Positions 17,912-26,752 are shown, counted from the stretch's first letter. The stretch: 64,000 bases of DNA from Actinokineospora baliensis (GCF_016907695.1 NZ_JAFBCK010000001.1:1798001-1862000); one strand, 5' to 3'. A program made the numbers and translations. Notes: generated by a model not told the origin, from the letters alone.

Positions 17912-18400
17912 ATAGACCTCGGTGAGGGCGGCGGTCTTCACGTCGTAGACGAAGCCGCGCACCTTGTCGGTGTGCGGGATGAACGGGCTGCGCCGCACCC
18001 GCTCCACCGACTGCCGGACGCTGTCCTTGACCTCCCGGAACGCCTCGACCGCCCAGGTCGGGCGCAGGCCGGTGTCCTGCTCGAGCTCCTGCCGGAACTC
18101 GTCGTCGGTGAAGGTCGACAGGCCGCACGAGGTGTGCTGCATGACGATCACCTCGCGGGTGTGCAGCTTGCGCTGGCTGATCGACAGCGACCGCACCACG
18201 TCGTCGGTGACGATGCCGCCCGCGTTGCGCATGATGTGCGCCTCGCCGTGGCGCAGGCCGAACACGTCGAACACCTTGATCCGGGCGTCCATGCAGGTCA
18301 CGATCGCCAGGTGCAACCCGGGGACCGGGGTGGGCACCTCGGGGGCCCCGTGATCGGGCCCGTCGATGTGGCGTTGGAGCAGGTCGTCGATGGCGCTCAC
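17909..18400 (-). CDS. Beta-class carbonic anhydrase
   Basis: A 163-residue zinc enzyme converting CO2 and bicarbonate. Zinc ligands Cys36, His89 and Cys92 (HTSCG) and the Asp38-Arg40 dyad (CMDAR) are all present. It matches the canB (Rv3588c) family. The GTG at 18400 is favoured over upstream in-frame starts because GGAGG sits 6 bases before it. Here it is on the same strand as mutY, unlike the M. tuberculosis arrangement, and its stop codon lies inside the end of a long palindrome. Confidence 0.93.
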   Translation of the reverse strand: MSAIDDLLQRHIDGPDHGAPEVPTPVPGLHLAIVTCMDARIKVFDVFGLRHGEAHIMRNAGGIVTDDVVRSLSISQRKLHTREVIVMQHTSCGLSTFTDDEFRQELEQDTGLRPTWAVEAFREVKDSVRQSVERVRRSPFIPHTDKVRGFVYDVKTAALTEVY

Positions 18401-18573
18401 GGCAACCTCCGGATTCGGACATTCCAGGCCACCCATTGGAACCGCTTTCCCAGTTGCCAGACAAGCGTTCTTGATAAAGCTCACTGATCGTGTTGTCCGA
18501 TCCGGGGTACATCCCTCTTTGGTGGCGTGTTGTCCCGGCCGGTTCACTACCGCCCGGGGTTACCGTCCTGCGG

Positions 18574-19239
18574 ATGATCGAAACCGACGAACCGCTCCCC
18601 CGAGCCGTCTACCTGCGCCGACGCGCGGTCGCCATCGCCGGTGCCATCGCGGGCGTCGTAGTCCTCACCTGGATCATCAGCGCCTTCATCGGCGAGGAAG
18701 AAGGCCTGGGCCTGGCCGCCACCCCGTCCAGCGCCCCGCCCCCCACCCCCACCACAGCACCCTCCTCATCGACCGCTCCCCCCGCCACCCCCGCCCCGGC
18801 AGCCCCCGCCGCCCCGGTCGCGCCCCCACCCCCGCCGCCGGACCCGAATGTGCCGTGCCCGGACGCGGCGATCGCTGTCGCCGCCGAGATCGACCCACCC
18901 ACCTTCCGCTCCGGCAGCAGGCCAGAACTGCGCGTGGTCATCACCAACACCGGAGCCGTCCCCTGCACCCGAGACATCGGCCGAGCCCAACGCGAACTAC
19001 TGATCACCTCAGGCCCCACCCGCCTCTGGTCCAGCAACGACTGCACCCCCGCCAACGGCGCCGAACCGACGATCCTGGCCCCAGCCCAACGCACCACCTT
19101 CGACGTGAAGTGGGCAGGCCGAACCTCAGCCCCCGGCTGCCCCACCCGCCGGGCCACAGTGGAACCCGGGACCTACGCAGTCACCGCCCGCCTAGGCACC
19201 CTGACCAGCCCGCCGGTGCCCTTCACCATCCAGCCATAG
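18574..19239 (+). CDS. Rv3587c-like membrane-anchored protein
   Basis: 221 residues: short cytosolic start, one transmembrane helix (about 18-40, AVAIAGAIAGVVVLTWII), a Pro/Thr/Ala-rich linker (about 50-90), then a compact extracellular domain with two pairs of cysteines and a beta-sandwich-like pattern. Position and architecture match the conserved mycobacterial membrane protein Rv3587c. No catalytic motif is visible; function unknown. The ATG at 18574 fits the family start (MIE). Confidence 0.75.
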   Translation: MIETDEPLPRAVYLRRRAVAIAGAIAGVVVLTWIISAFIGEEEGLGLAATPSSAPPPTPTTAPSSSTAPPATPAPAAPAAPVAPPPPPPDPNVPCPDAAIAVAAEIDPPTFRSGSRPELRVVITNTGAVPCTRDIGRAQRELLITSGPTRLWSSNDCTPANGAEPTILAPAQRTTFDVKWAGRTSAPGCPTRRATVEPGTYAVTARLGTLTSPPVPFTIQP

Positions 19240-19391
19240 ACGAGCCGCGCAGACCTGGCCCCGAAACCCAGCCCGCCGAGCCAACCCCGCCAGCCCGACG
19301 ACTGGACACTCGGAACAGCCGGTGCCACCCCGACCACCCGACTCCGACAGCGGTGCCGACCACTGGACACTCGGACCCCGAGGTGCCAACT
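19240..19391 (+). repeat. 61-bp repeat units beside palindromic copy B
   Basis: ACTGGACACTCGGA occurs at 19301 and 19362, exactly 61 bases apart, with CCGGTGCCACCCCGACCACC between. The same pair, also 61 bases apart, is beside copy C at 23846 and 23907, and a degraded reverse copy is beside A. The last unit runs directly into the palindromic element through GGTGCCAACTGCTCGATGG. No gene is supported here. Confidence 0.8.
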
Positions 19392-19537
19392 GCTCGATGG
19401 GGCGGACTTGTTTTGCGTGGGGGAGCGGTGCTCGTAGCCTTGCCTCGCTGCAGGGCCATGCTTTTCGGCCCCGGCTTTTGCGGTCCTGCCACGGGTAGCG
19501 CAGGGGCCCCGCGCAAAACAAGTTCGCCCCATCGAGC
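19392..19537 (+). repeat. 146-bp palindromic element, copy B
   Basis: Starts GCTCGATGGGGCGGACTTG and ends with the complementary arm at 19537. The arms are 31 bases long and match at 29; the two differences are G-T pairs on this strand. The interior runs CGTAGCCTTGCCTCGCTGCA, then GCATGC-like and GCTTTTGCGGTCCTGCCACG segments, with no significant open frame. Same orientation and length as copy C. Confidence 0.93.
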
Positions 19538-19576
19538 CCACCGCACCAACACGGACCGGGTCGCAATGCCGAAGGC

Positions 19577-19826
19577 GAGCCGGCCGGCCCCGTCAAGCAC
19601 TCCGCTCCACGGCGGGTCCGGGGCGCGAGCCGGCCGGCCCCGTCAAGCACTCTGCTCCACGGCGGGTCCGGGGCGCGAGCCGGCCGGCCCCATCGAGCAC
19701 TCTGCTCCACGACGGGTCTGGAGCGCGAGCCGACCGGCCCCCTCAAGCACTCTGCTCCACCACGTGTCCGGTGCGCGAGCCGACCGGCCCCCTCAAGCAC
19801 TCCGCTCCACCACGGACCGGGCCGCA
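19577..19826 (+). repeat. Five 50-bp tandem repeats beside copy B
   Basis: The landmark (C/A)(G/A/C)TC(A/G)AGCAC recurs at 19591, 19641, 19691, 19741 and 19791, an exact 50-base period. Units share CTGCTCCAC and GGTGCGCGAGCCG and contain GGCCCC-TCAAGC, which resembles the end of the 146-bp element. There are no unique spacers, so it is not a CRISPR array. GCAATGCCGAAG-GAGCC borders both ends. No gene is supported from 19240 to 19868. Confidence 0.92.
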
Positions 19827-19868
19827 ATGCCGAAGCCGAGCCGAAGACCCGATCCCGAAGCCGACCAA

Positions 19869-20969
19869 CTACGGCCCGAACCACCGCTCCTCAGCCGTCC
19901 GCGGCGCCCCCGCCGTAGCCCCCGGCACCAGCTCCGTGTTCAGCGTGATCTCCCGCGGCCGCGTCGGATCAACCGATGCCAGTAACAGCTTCCCCGCCGC
20001 CCGCCCCTTCTCCAGCACAGGCTGCCGAACCGTCGTCAACCCCACCCGATCGGCATCCGCGATGCCGTCAAACCCGGTCACCGTCAGGTCCTGCGGCACC
20101 CGCAACCCCCGCCGCCGCGCCTCCGCGAGCGCACCAAGCGCCAATATGTCCGACGTGCAGATCAACGCCGTAACGTGCGGATCAGCATCAAGCAGCTGAG
20201 CCGCAGCAGACGCGCCACTCGCGACGCTGTGGTCGAAGCGCTCCACGACCGGCACCCGTCCCCAGTCGACACCCACCGCCCCGAAGGCGTCGGTGAGCCC
20301 AGCCAGGCGCGCGCGCTGGACGTGGAACGTGGCGTGCTCGGCGCGTTCGGTCGAGACGAAGCCGTCGTTGCGGTCGCGGGCCAGGCGCATGCACAGCACG
20401 CCGACCCGGCGGTGGCCGAGGGTGATGAGCCGTTGGGCGAGGGCGGTGATGGCGCCGCGGTCGTCGATGCCGACCCGGTCGACGCCTTCCACGTGCGGCT
20501 GGTCGGCGACGACGGTGGGCACCGGTCGCGACAGCACGGCGGCCAGGTGCGGGTCGTCGTCGGGTACTGAGTAGACGACGAAGCCGTCGACCCCCGCGCG
20601 GTGCACGGCCGCGACGTCCTCGCGTTCCGGGTTCACCGGCACCAGGTGCAGGCCCTGGCCCGCGCCCTCGCACGCCAGCGCCAGCCCCTCGAGGAAGCCG
20701 AGCGCGGCGGGGTCGCGGAACGCGTAGGAGAGGTTCTCGGTGAGCAACAGCCCGACCGCCCCCGCCTTGCGGGTGCGCAGTGATCGGGCGACCGGGTCGG
20801 GACCGGGGTAGCCCAGCCGTCGAGCGGTCTCCAGGACCCGCCTGCGCAGCTCGGGTGAGAGCTGGTCAGGCCGGTTGTAGGCGTTGGAGACCGTGGTCCG
20901 GGAGACCCCCAGTTCCGCTGCCAGCGACGCGAGGGTTGCCGGGCGTCGCACATGTGTAGACCGCGCCAT
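19869..20969 (-). CDS. LacI-family transcriptional regulator
   Basis: 366 residues. The N-terminal helix-turn-helix and hinge are canonical (TLASLAAELGVSRTTVSNAYN, then PELRRRVLETARRLGY). They are followed by a periplasmic-binding-protein-like effector domain ending TVRQPVLEKGRAAGKLL. The ATG at 20969 is chosen over an upstream in-frame start. Divergent from a zinc/manganese ABC operon, with an 18-bp inverted repeat between them. LacI regulators usually sense sugars or nucleosides, so control of a metal transporter would be unusual. Confidence 0.92.
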   Translation of the reverse strand: MARSTHVRRPATLASLAAELGVSRTTVSNAYNRPDQLSPELRRRVLETARRLGYPGPDPVARSLRTRKAGAVGLLLTENLSYAFRDPAALGFLEGLALACEGAGQGLHLVPVNPEREDVAAVHRAGVDGFVVYSVPDDDPHLAAVLSRPVPTVVADQPHVEGVDRVGIDDRGAITALAQRLITLGHRRVGVLCMRLARDRNDGFVSTERAEHATFHVQRARLAGLTDAFGAVGVDWGRVPVVERFDHSVASGASAAAQLLDADPHVTALICTSDILALGALAEARRRGLRVPQDLTVTGFDGIADADRVGLTTVRQPVLEKGRAAGKLLLASVDPTRPREITLNTELVPGATAGAPRTAEERWFGP

Positions 20970-21080
20970 GGATTGACCGTAACGGTTCAGAACCAATTGC
21001 AGAAGCCCGACTACGGGGGTACCCGCCAGGACCGGTCTCACCCGGTCGGGTTACGCGGGACGCCGGAGGTGGCGTAGGCT

Positions 21081-21098
21081 GAAACCGACAACGGTTTC
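21081..21098. promoter_or_regulatory. 18-bp inverted repeat, candidate operator
   Basis: GAAACCG-ACAA-CGGTTTC, a perfect 7-bp inverted repeat with a 4-base centre, in the lacI/znuA divergent gap and 65 bases before znuA. It could be a LacI-type operator. The flanking T and CA give TGAAA...TTTCCA, which also resembles the ends of actinobacterial Zur boxes, though the centre fits poorly. Confidence 0.6.
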
Positions 21099-21162
21099 CA
21101 TTCTCGTGTCACCGCCGGCACGCGGCCGGATGAAGGCACACCCGACAGGCCAGGAGCGTTCT

Positions 21163-22149
21163 ATGACCCACCGCCTGACCCCCGTGCCGACGGGGTCCGG
21201 ACGCCGCCCGCTCCGCTCCGCGGCCGCCATCGCCGGGCTGGTCGCGCTGGCCGCGACCACCGCGGCGTGTGGCGGCTCACAGGCGCAGGCGCCCGACGAC
21301 GGCAAGGTCAAGGTGGTCGCCTCCACGAACGTGTGGGCCAGCGTGGCCACCGCGGTCGGCGGCGACGCGGTCTCGGTCACCGCGCTGCTGAGCGACCCGG
21401 GCGCCGACCCGCACGGCTACGAGGCCAAGCCCTCGGACGCCACCGCCTTCGCGGGCGCGGACGTGGTCGTGTTCAACGGCGGCGGCTACGACGACTTCTT
21501 CACCACCCTGGTCGACTCCTCCGGCGGTGACGTCCGCCGCGTGGTTGCCGTCGACCTCGCCGACCCGGACTCCAGCGGCCCGTCCGCCGAGCCCGCACCG
21601 GCCGACGCGCACGAGCACGCCGAGAACGAGCACGTCTGGTACGACCTGGAGACCGTGCGCAAGGTCGCCAACAAGGTCGCCGAGGAGCTCGCCGCTGTCG
21701 CACCGGACAAGGCCGCCACCTTCCGCGCCAACGCCGCCAACTTCGACAAGGCGGTGCAGGAGCTGACGGTCAGGGTCGCCGAGATCGGGCAGCGCAGGGC
21801 GGGCGCGAAGGTCCTGTCGACCGAACCGGTCGCGACGTACCTGCTGCGCACCGCGGGCCTCACCGACGTCACCCCGGCCGAGTTCGCCGAGGCCGTTGAG
21901 GAGGAGTCGGACCCGTCGGCCGCCGCGGTCGCCGAGACCGAGGGCCTGATCACCGGAAAGCAGGTCGTGGCGCTGGTCTACAACAGCCAGACCGAGACCC
22001 CGGTGACCGAGCGGCTCAAGGAGCGGGCCACCGCCGCGGGCATCCCGATCGTGGGTGTGACCGAGACGCTGCCACAGGGCGTGACCGGCTACCTTGACTG
22101 GATGACCAAGCAGGTCGACGCGCTCGCCGGGGCAGTGGCCGCGGCATGA
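21163..22149 (+). CDS. znuA: Zinc/manganese ABC transporter substrate-binding lipoprotein
   Basis: A 328-residue cluster-9 metal-binding protein. The lipobox ALAATTAAC puts the lipid Cys at residue 36. Metal-ligand motifs: DPHGYE near residue 83, and a His-rich loop HEHAENEHVWYD near 150-161, typical of zinc binders. A Glu/Asp in the C-terminal lobe completes the site. The ATG at 21163 is preceded by CAGGAG. The stop overlaps the znuC start as ATGA. It captures the metal at the cell surface for the next two gene products. Zinc versus manganese is inferred from the His-rich loop only. Confidence 0.9.
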   Translation: MTHRLTPVPTGSGRRPLRSAAAIAGLVALAATTAACGGSQAQAPDDGKVKVVASTNVWASVATAVGGDAVSVTALLSDPGADPHGYEAKPSDATAFAGADVVVFNGGGYDDFFTTLVDSSGGDVRRVVAVDLADPDSSGPSAEPAPADAHEHAENEHVWYDLETVRKVANKVAEELAAVAPDKAATFRANAANFDKAVQELTVRVAEIGQRRAGAKVLSTEPVATYLLRTAGLTDVTPAEFAEAVEEESDPSAAAVAETEGLITGKQVVALVYNSQTETPVTERLKERATAAGIPIVGVTETLPQGVTGYLDWMTKQVDALAGAVAAA

Positions 22150-22979
22150 CCCCAGCGGTGAACGGCACCCCGGCGGTGTCGCTGTCCGGTGCCCGGCTGT
22201 CCTATGGCGACCGGGTGCTGTGGGACGGCCTCGACCTCGACGTCCACCCCGGCGAGTTCATCGCGGTCCTGGGGCCCAACGGTTCTGGCAAGACCAGTTT
22301 GATGCGCGTCCTGCTGGGGCAGCAGAAGCTCAGCGCGGGCACGGTGCGGGTCGGGGGAGTCGCGCCGGGCAGCGGCAACCGGCGCATCGGCTACATCCCG
22401 CAGCAGCGCGCGCTGGACCCGACGGTCGCCGTCCGTGGCCGTGACCTCGTTGGCCTCGGCTATGACGGTCACCGCTGGGGCCTGGGGATCGGCGGCATGC
22501 GCGAACGCCGCCAGCGGGTCGCCGCCGCCCTGGAGGCCGTGGGTGCCACGCACTACGCGGACCGCCCGGTCGGCCTCCTCTCCGGCGGCGAGCAGCAGCG
22601 CCTGCGCGTCGCCCAGGCGCTCGTCGGCGATCCGAGCGTGCTGCTGTGCGACGAGCCGCTGCTCTCGCTCGACCTGGCCCACCAGCGGGCGGTCAGCGGC
22701 CTCATCGACGCGCACCGCCGCGAGTCCGGCAGCGCCGTCCTGTTCGTCACGCACGAGATCAACCCGGTGCTGCCGCTGGTCGACCGGGTCCTGTACCTGG
22801 TGGACGGTCGATTCCGGATCGGCCCGCCGGAGCGGGTGATGACCTCGGAGACCCTCTCGGAGCTCTACGGCACCGACATCGCCGTCGTCCGGGTGCGCGG
22901 CCAGATCCACATCGTCGGCACCCACAGCGACCTGTGCGAGGACGGCGCGCACCACACCGAAGAGCTGGTGGAGCGCTAG
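22146..22979 (+). CDS. znuC: Zinc/manganese ABC transporter ATP-binding protein
   Basis: 277 residues with Walker A GPNGSGKT, Q-loop PQQRALDP, signature LSGGEQQRLRVAQAL, Walker B VLLCDEPLLSLD and H-loop VTHEINPV. Translationally coupled to znuA (ATGA) and followed at once by znuB (TAGATG). It powers metal uptake. The C-terminal GTHSDLCEDGAHHTEE adds His/Cys that might sense metal, which is speculative. Confidence 0.9.
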   Translation: MTPAVNGTPAVSLSGARLSYGDRVLWDGLDLDVHPGEFIAVLGPNGSGKTSLMRVLLGQQKLSAGTVRVGGVAPGSGNRRIGYIPQQRALDPTVAVRGRDLVGLGYDGHRWGLGIGGMRERRQRVAAALEAVGATHYADRPVGLLSGGEQQRLRVAQALVGDPSVLLCDEPLLSLDLAHQRAVSGLIDAHRRESGSAVLFVTHEINPVLPLVDRVLYLVDGRFRIGPPERVMTSETLSELYGTDIAVVRVRGQIHIVGTHSDLCEDGAHHTEELVER

Positions 22980-23825
22980 ATGGACAAGCTGTTCGACTTC
23001 CAGCTCACCGGCGAGCTGCTCGGCCTCCCGTTCGTCCTCACCGCTCTGGTCGTCGCCGCGGTGCTCGGGCTGCTGGCGGGCGTGCTCGGCCCGCTGATCG
23101 TCAGCCGCAACATGGCCTTCTCGGTGCACGGCACCGCCGAACTCGCGCTGACCGGCGGCGCGGCCGCCCTGCTGCTCGGCTGGGACATCGGCAACGGCGC
23201 CCTGGCCGGGGCGATCGTCGCCGCACTGGTGCTGGGCCTGCTGTCGCGGCGCAGCTCGGACTACGACTCGGTGATCGGCGTGGTCCTCGCCTTCGGCCTC
23301 GGCCTCGGCGTGCTGATGCTGTGGCTCTACAAAGGCCGCTCCTCCAACAAGTTCGGCCTGCTCACCGGCCAAATCGTCGGCCAAGACTTCGCCAGCGTCG
23401 CCCTCCTCAGCGGCTGCGCGATCGTGGTGATCGGCCTGCTCGCCGCCCTCTACCGCCCACTGCTGTTCGCCAGCGTCGACCCCGAGGTGGCGAAAGCCAG
23501 GGGCATCCCGGTAACCGCCCTAGCCATCACCTTCGCCGTAATGGTCGGCACCGCCACCGCCCTCGGCGTCCGCACGGTCGGATCACTGCTGGTCCTGTCC
23601 CTCATGGTCACCCCAGCCGCCGCCGCCTGCCGCCTCACCGCCAGCCCCCTCAAAGCGACGGTCCTGGCAGTCCTCTTCGCCGAATTCTCCGCAGTCGGCG
23701 GCATCATCCTCTCCCTGGCCCCCGGCACCCCCGTAAGCGCCTTCGTCACCGCCATCTCTTTCCTGATCTACCTAATCTGCTGGCTTGTGAGCCGCCTACG
23801 CCGCACCCGAGTAAGCCCAGCCTGA
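22980..23825 (+). CDS. znuB: Zinc/manganese ABC-3 family permease
   Basis: A 281-residue membrane permease with about eight hydrophobic segments. The ABC-3 pattern is visible (GLLAGVLGPLIVSRNMAFSVHGTAELALTG; later VRTVGSLLVLSLMVTPAAAA). The ATG directly follows the znuC stop. Last gene of the operon; the repeat module C starts right after it. Codons of its last 250 bases favour CCC/CTC/GCC more than the start does. Confidence 0.9.
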   Translation: MDKLFDFQLTGELLGLPFVLTALVVAAVLGLLAGVLGPLIVSRNMAFSVHGTAELALTGGAAALLLGWDIGNGALAGAIVAALVLGLLSRRSSDYDSVIGVVLAFGLGLGVLMLWLYKGRSSNKFGLLTGQIVGQDFASVALLSGCAIVVIGLLAALYRPLLFASVDPEVAKARGIPVTALAITFAVMVGTATALGVRTVGSLLVLSLMVTPAAAACRLTASPLKATVLAVLFAEFSAVGGIILSLAPGTPVSAFVTAISFLIYLICWLVSRLRRTRVSPA

Positions 23826-23936
23826 CTCCGACAGCATCACCAGCCACTGGACACTCGGAACGGCCGGTGCCATCCCAACCACCCGACTCCGACCGCATTG
23901 CCGACCACTGGACACTCGGACCTTCCGGTGCCAGAT
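23826..23936 (+). repeat. 61-bp repeat units beside palindromic copy C
   Basis: ACTGGACACTCGGA at 23846 and 23907 (61 bases apart), with GACTCCGAC-GCAT and CCGGTGCCA shared with copy B's flank. The last unit joins the palindrome through GGTGCCAGATGCTCGATGG. Confidence 0.8.
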
Positions 23937-24082
23937 GCTCGATGGGGCGGACTTGTTTTGCGTGGGGTGGCGGCAGTCGTAGCCTTGCCTCGCTGCAGGG
24001 CCATGCTTTTCGGCCCCGGCTTTTGCGGTCCTGCCACGGCTGGTGCAGGGGCCCCGCGCAAAACAAGTTCGCCCCATCGAGC
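23937..24082 (+). repeat. 146-bp palindromic element, copy C
   Basis: Same length, arms and orientation as copy B. It differs mainly in 15-20 interior bases after the left arm (GGTGGCGGCAGTC against GGGAGCGGTGCTC). Arm differences are again G-T pairs on this strand. Confidence 0.93.
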
Positions 24083-24242
24083 ACCCCGGACCACCCCGGG
24101 TTCAGCGCAATGCCGAAGGCGAGCCGACCGCGCCCCATCAAGCACTCTGCTCCACGACGGGTCCGGTGCGCGAGCCGACCGGCCCCATCAAGCGCTCCGC
24201 TCCACCACGGGTCCGGTGCGCGAGCCCCGCCTCAGCCACACC
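24083..24242 (+). repeat. 50-bp tandem repeat units beside copy C
   Basis: Two units of the 50-bp repeat (landmarks CATCAAGCAC and CATCAAGCGC 50 bases apart) after a GCAATGCCGAAGGCGAGCCG spacer, in the same order and orientation as at copy B. With copy C and its left flank this fills the 417-base gap between znuB and the convergent DUF445 gene; no gene is seen. Confidence 0.82.
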
Positions 24243-25472
24243 TCACCCCAACATCAGCAACGCCTGCAGATGCCCCACCAACGCCCCAATAACCGCCCCC
24301 ACCGCAATCAACTTCCACTCATCCTGCCGAAACGCAGGCCGCAACAACCCCTCATACTCCACCCGCGTCAACTGGTTCATCTTCGCCGCGATCGTGTTCC
24401 CGATGTCCAGCGCCCTGGTCGCATAAGGCTCAGCCTGCAGCGCGGTCGTGTCCAAGTAGGCCATCGCCTTGTCCGCCGCCGCGTGCTTTATCTCCTGGAA
24501 TCGGCGCGTGCCGACGGCGACCGCGACGAAGGGTTTGGCGATGCTGGCCTGCTCGTCGACCGACTTGCGCACGAGCTGCTGGATCTGCGCCAGCAGCCGG
24601 TCGGAGCGCGGCCCGCGCAGGACGCCCTCGACGATGTTGGGCACGGTCATCACCTCGCGCGCGATCAGTTCCCCGTACTGCTTGGCCACCTCGGCGCGGC
24701 GGCGCTGGAAGACGCCCTGGAACGGGATCAGGCCGAGGAGCTTGGTGCGTTCGCGGGGGAAGAACACCAGCTTGATCGCCAGCCAGTCGGTGAACCAGCC
24801 GATCGCCGCGCCGAAGATCGGCAGTACCAGCGGTTCCCTGGTCAGCGCCCACACGGCGGTCTGCACGACGCCGAGCGCGAAGCCGAAGTAGATGCCGCAG
24901 CGGGCGATGAAGGCCATCTCCGGGCGGGAGATGTCGCGCACCAGCCGCACCAGCAGTTCCTTGTCCCGCTCCAGCGCGGTCACCGCCACCTGCCCGACGT
25001 CGAGCACGTCGCCGATGTTGGCCCTGACCTCGGCCATCACCTTGCGGACCAGCGCTGGCGAGCCCGCCTGCACCTGCTTGACGATCAGGTCTTGGGCCAG
25101 CACCGGCAGCACCTCCCACAGCCGGGGGTGGTGGGTCTCCAGCACTTCGCGGGCGATCCGGTCGACGGTGACCAGCAGCGGTCCCTGGATCTGCCTGGCC
25201 ACCTCGTCGGGGTCGAGCCGCTCGACCACCTCGCGCGGGTCGACCAGCCTGCTGGTGATCAGCTCGGCCGACACCCGGACCATCCGCGCCGAGTTGCGCG
25301 GCACCACGCCCTGCCAGCCGAGCCAGGGCGGGGCGATGCCGACGAAGTGCAGTGGCCGGAACATCATCTCGATGGCGACCCGCTTGGTCACGTAGCCGAT
25401 CACCGCGGCGACGAACGGCATCGACAGGTACACCGGCCAGTGCCGGGAGAGGTCGTCGAGAACAGCGTCCAA
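24243..25472 (-). CDS. DUF445 family membrane protein (paralogue 1)
   Basis: 409 residues of the DUF445/YheB-like family, function unknown. A hydrophobic N-terminal segment (LSMPFVAAVIGYVTKRVAIEMMF) is followed by helical repeats, a central membrane pair (GIYFGFALGVVQTAVWAL and LPIFGAAIGWFTDWLAIK) and a C-terminal hydrophobic helix (LIAVGAVIGALVGHLQALLML). The TTG start at 25472, behind GGGAGGG, gives exactly the same length and alignment as the neighbouring paralogue. The frame stays open upstream into that paralogue's gene but is not coding there. Confidence 0.82.
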   Translation of the reverse strand: MDAVLDDLSRHWPVYLSMPFVAAVIGYVTKRVAIEMMFRPLHFVGIAPPWLGWQGVVPRNSARMVRVSAELITSRLVDPREVVERLDPDEVARQIQGPLLVTVDRIAREVLETHHPRLWEVLPVLAQDLIVKQVQAGSPALVRKVMAEVRANIGDVLDVGQVAVTALERDKELLVRLVRDISRPEMAFIARCGIYFGFALGVVQTAVWALTREPLVLPIFGAAIGWFTDWLAIKLVFFPRERTKLLGLIPFQGVFQRRRAEVAKQYGELIAREVMTVPNIVEGVLRGPRSDRLLAQIQQLVRKSVDEQASIAKPFVAVAVGTRRFQEIKHAAADKAMAYLDTTALQAEPYATRALDIGNTIAAKMNQLTRVEYEGLLRPAFRQDEWKLIAVGAVIGALVGHLQALLMLG

Positions 25473-25522
25473 ACCCGACCCTCCCGTTAGTTGACCCGCT
25501 GGTAGATTAACCCGCCCGGCGT

Positions 25523-26752
25523 TCAGTGCAGGAGCAGCAGGACCTGCAGCTCGCCGACCAGGAACCCGATGAGCGCGCCGACGGTGATCAGCTTCCACTC
25601 GTCCTGGCGGAACGCGGGCCGCAGCAGCCCCTCGTACTGCACCGGGGTCAGTCCCTGGATCTGCCGGACGATGGTGGCCCGGATGTCGAGCGCGTCGGTG
25701 GCGTAGCCCTCGATGTGCCGCACGGTGTCCGGCACGTGCTCGATCGCCCGCCGCGCCGCCGCGGCCTTCATCTCCTGGTAGCGCCGCGGCCCGACCGCGG
25801 CGACCACCAGCGGCTTGGCCAGGCTCGCCTGCTCGTCGACGGCCCGGCGCACCTCGCGCTCGACCATCCGGTGCAGCCGGTCGGCGCCCGGCCCGGTGAG
25901 CACCGCCTCGAGCACGTTGGCCACGGTCAGGATCTCGCCCGCGATCAGCTCGCCGTAGTCGCGGGCCACCGCCATCCGCCTGCGCTGGAACATGCCCTGC
26001 CAGGTCACCAGCCCGAGGAACCGCTTCGGCCGCCGGGGGAAGAAGATCATCTTCAGTGCCAGCCAGTCGGTCAGCCACCCGGTCAGCCCGCCGAACAGCG
26101 GCAGCACCCACGGGTTCTTCGTCAGCGCCCAGGTGATCAGCTGCACGACCCCGATGACCAGCCCGAACCAGATCCCCGACCGCGCGATGAACCGCATCTC
26201 CGGCGCCGCGGTCCCCCGGATCAACCGGTTGAGCACCGCCTTGTCGCGCACCAGCGCCCGCACCGCCATCGCCTTGACGTCCAGCAACGCCTCGATGTCG
26301 TCGGCGACCTCCCGCATCAACCGCTCCACCACCGACGGCGCGTCCCGGCGGATCCGCCCCAGCACCCGCTCCTGCGCCTGCCGCGGCAACAACTCCCACA
26401 GGTTCGGCTGGTACTCGGCCAGCACCTCCCGCGCGATCTCGTCCACCGCCCGCTCGATCGGCTCCCGCAGCTCCTGCGCCACCCGCTTGGGGTCCAGCCG
26501 CCCGAACACCTCCCGCGGCGAGATCAGGTTGGTGGTCATCAACTCCATCGCCACCGAAGCCATCCGCTCCGAGTTGCGCGGGATCACCCCCTGCCACCCC
26601 AGCGGCCCGACCCCCACGAACTCCAGCGGCCGGAACATCATCTCGATCGCCGCCCGCTTGGTCACGTACCCGATCACCGCGGCCACCAGCGGCATGGACA
26701 GGTAGACGTGCCAGTGCGCTCGGAAGTCGGCCAAGACCCCAGCCCAGTCCAC
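25523..26752 (-). CDS. DUF445 family membrane protein (paralogue 2)
   Basis: Also 409 residues and alignable along its whole length with the downstream copy (LSMPLVAAVIGYVTKR; FGGLTGWLTDWLALKMIFFP; GLLRPAFRQDEWKLITVGA). The GTG at 26752 has GGAGGG 8 bases upstream; a GTG 9 bases earlier would overlap that site. A tandem duplication separated by 50 bases, probably one operon. Function unknown; both copies keep the membrane segments, so neither looks broken. Confidence 0.83.
   Translation of the reverse strand: MDWAGVLADFRAHWHVYLSMPLVAAVIGYVTKRAAIEMMFRPLEFVGVGPLGWQGVIPRNSERMASVAMELMTTNLISPREVFGRLDPKRVAQELREPIERAVDEIAREVLAEYQPNLWELLPRQAQERVLGRIRRDAPSVVERLMREVADDIEALLDVKAMAVRALVRDKAVLNRLIRGTAAPEMRFIARSGIWFGLVIGVVQLITWALTKNPWVLPLFGGLTGWLTDWLALKMIFFPRRPKRFLGLVTWQGMFQRRRMAVARDYGELIAGEILTVANVLEAVLTGPGADRLHRMVEREVRRAVDEQASLAKPLVVAAVGPRRYQEMKAAAARRAIEHVPDTVRHIEGYATDALDIRATIVRQIQGLTPVQYEGLLRPAFRQDEWKLITVGALIGFLVGELQVLLLLH

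Noticed and set aside
19577..19826. CRISPR array
   Set aside because: The period is a constant 50 bases but units are similar throughout; there are no distinct spacers and no cas genes.
18490..19985. A 500-codon frame through the repeat module after the Rv3587c-like gene
   Set aside because: It runs through the 61-bp and 50-bp repeats in a frame different from the real gene and has no recognisable protein pattern.
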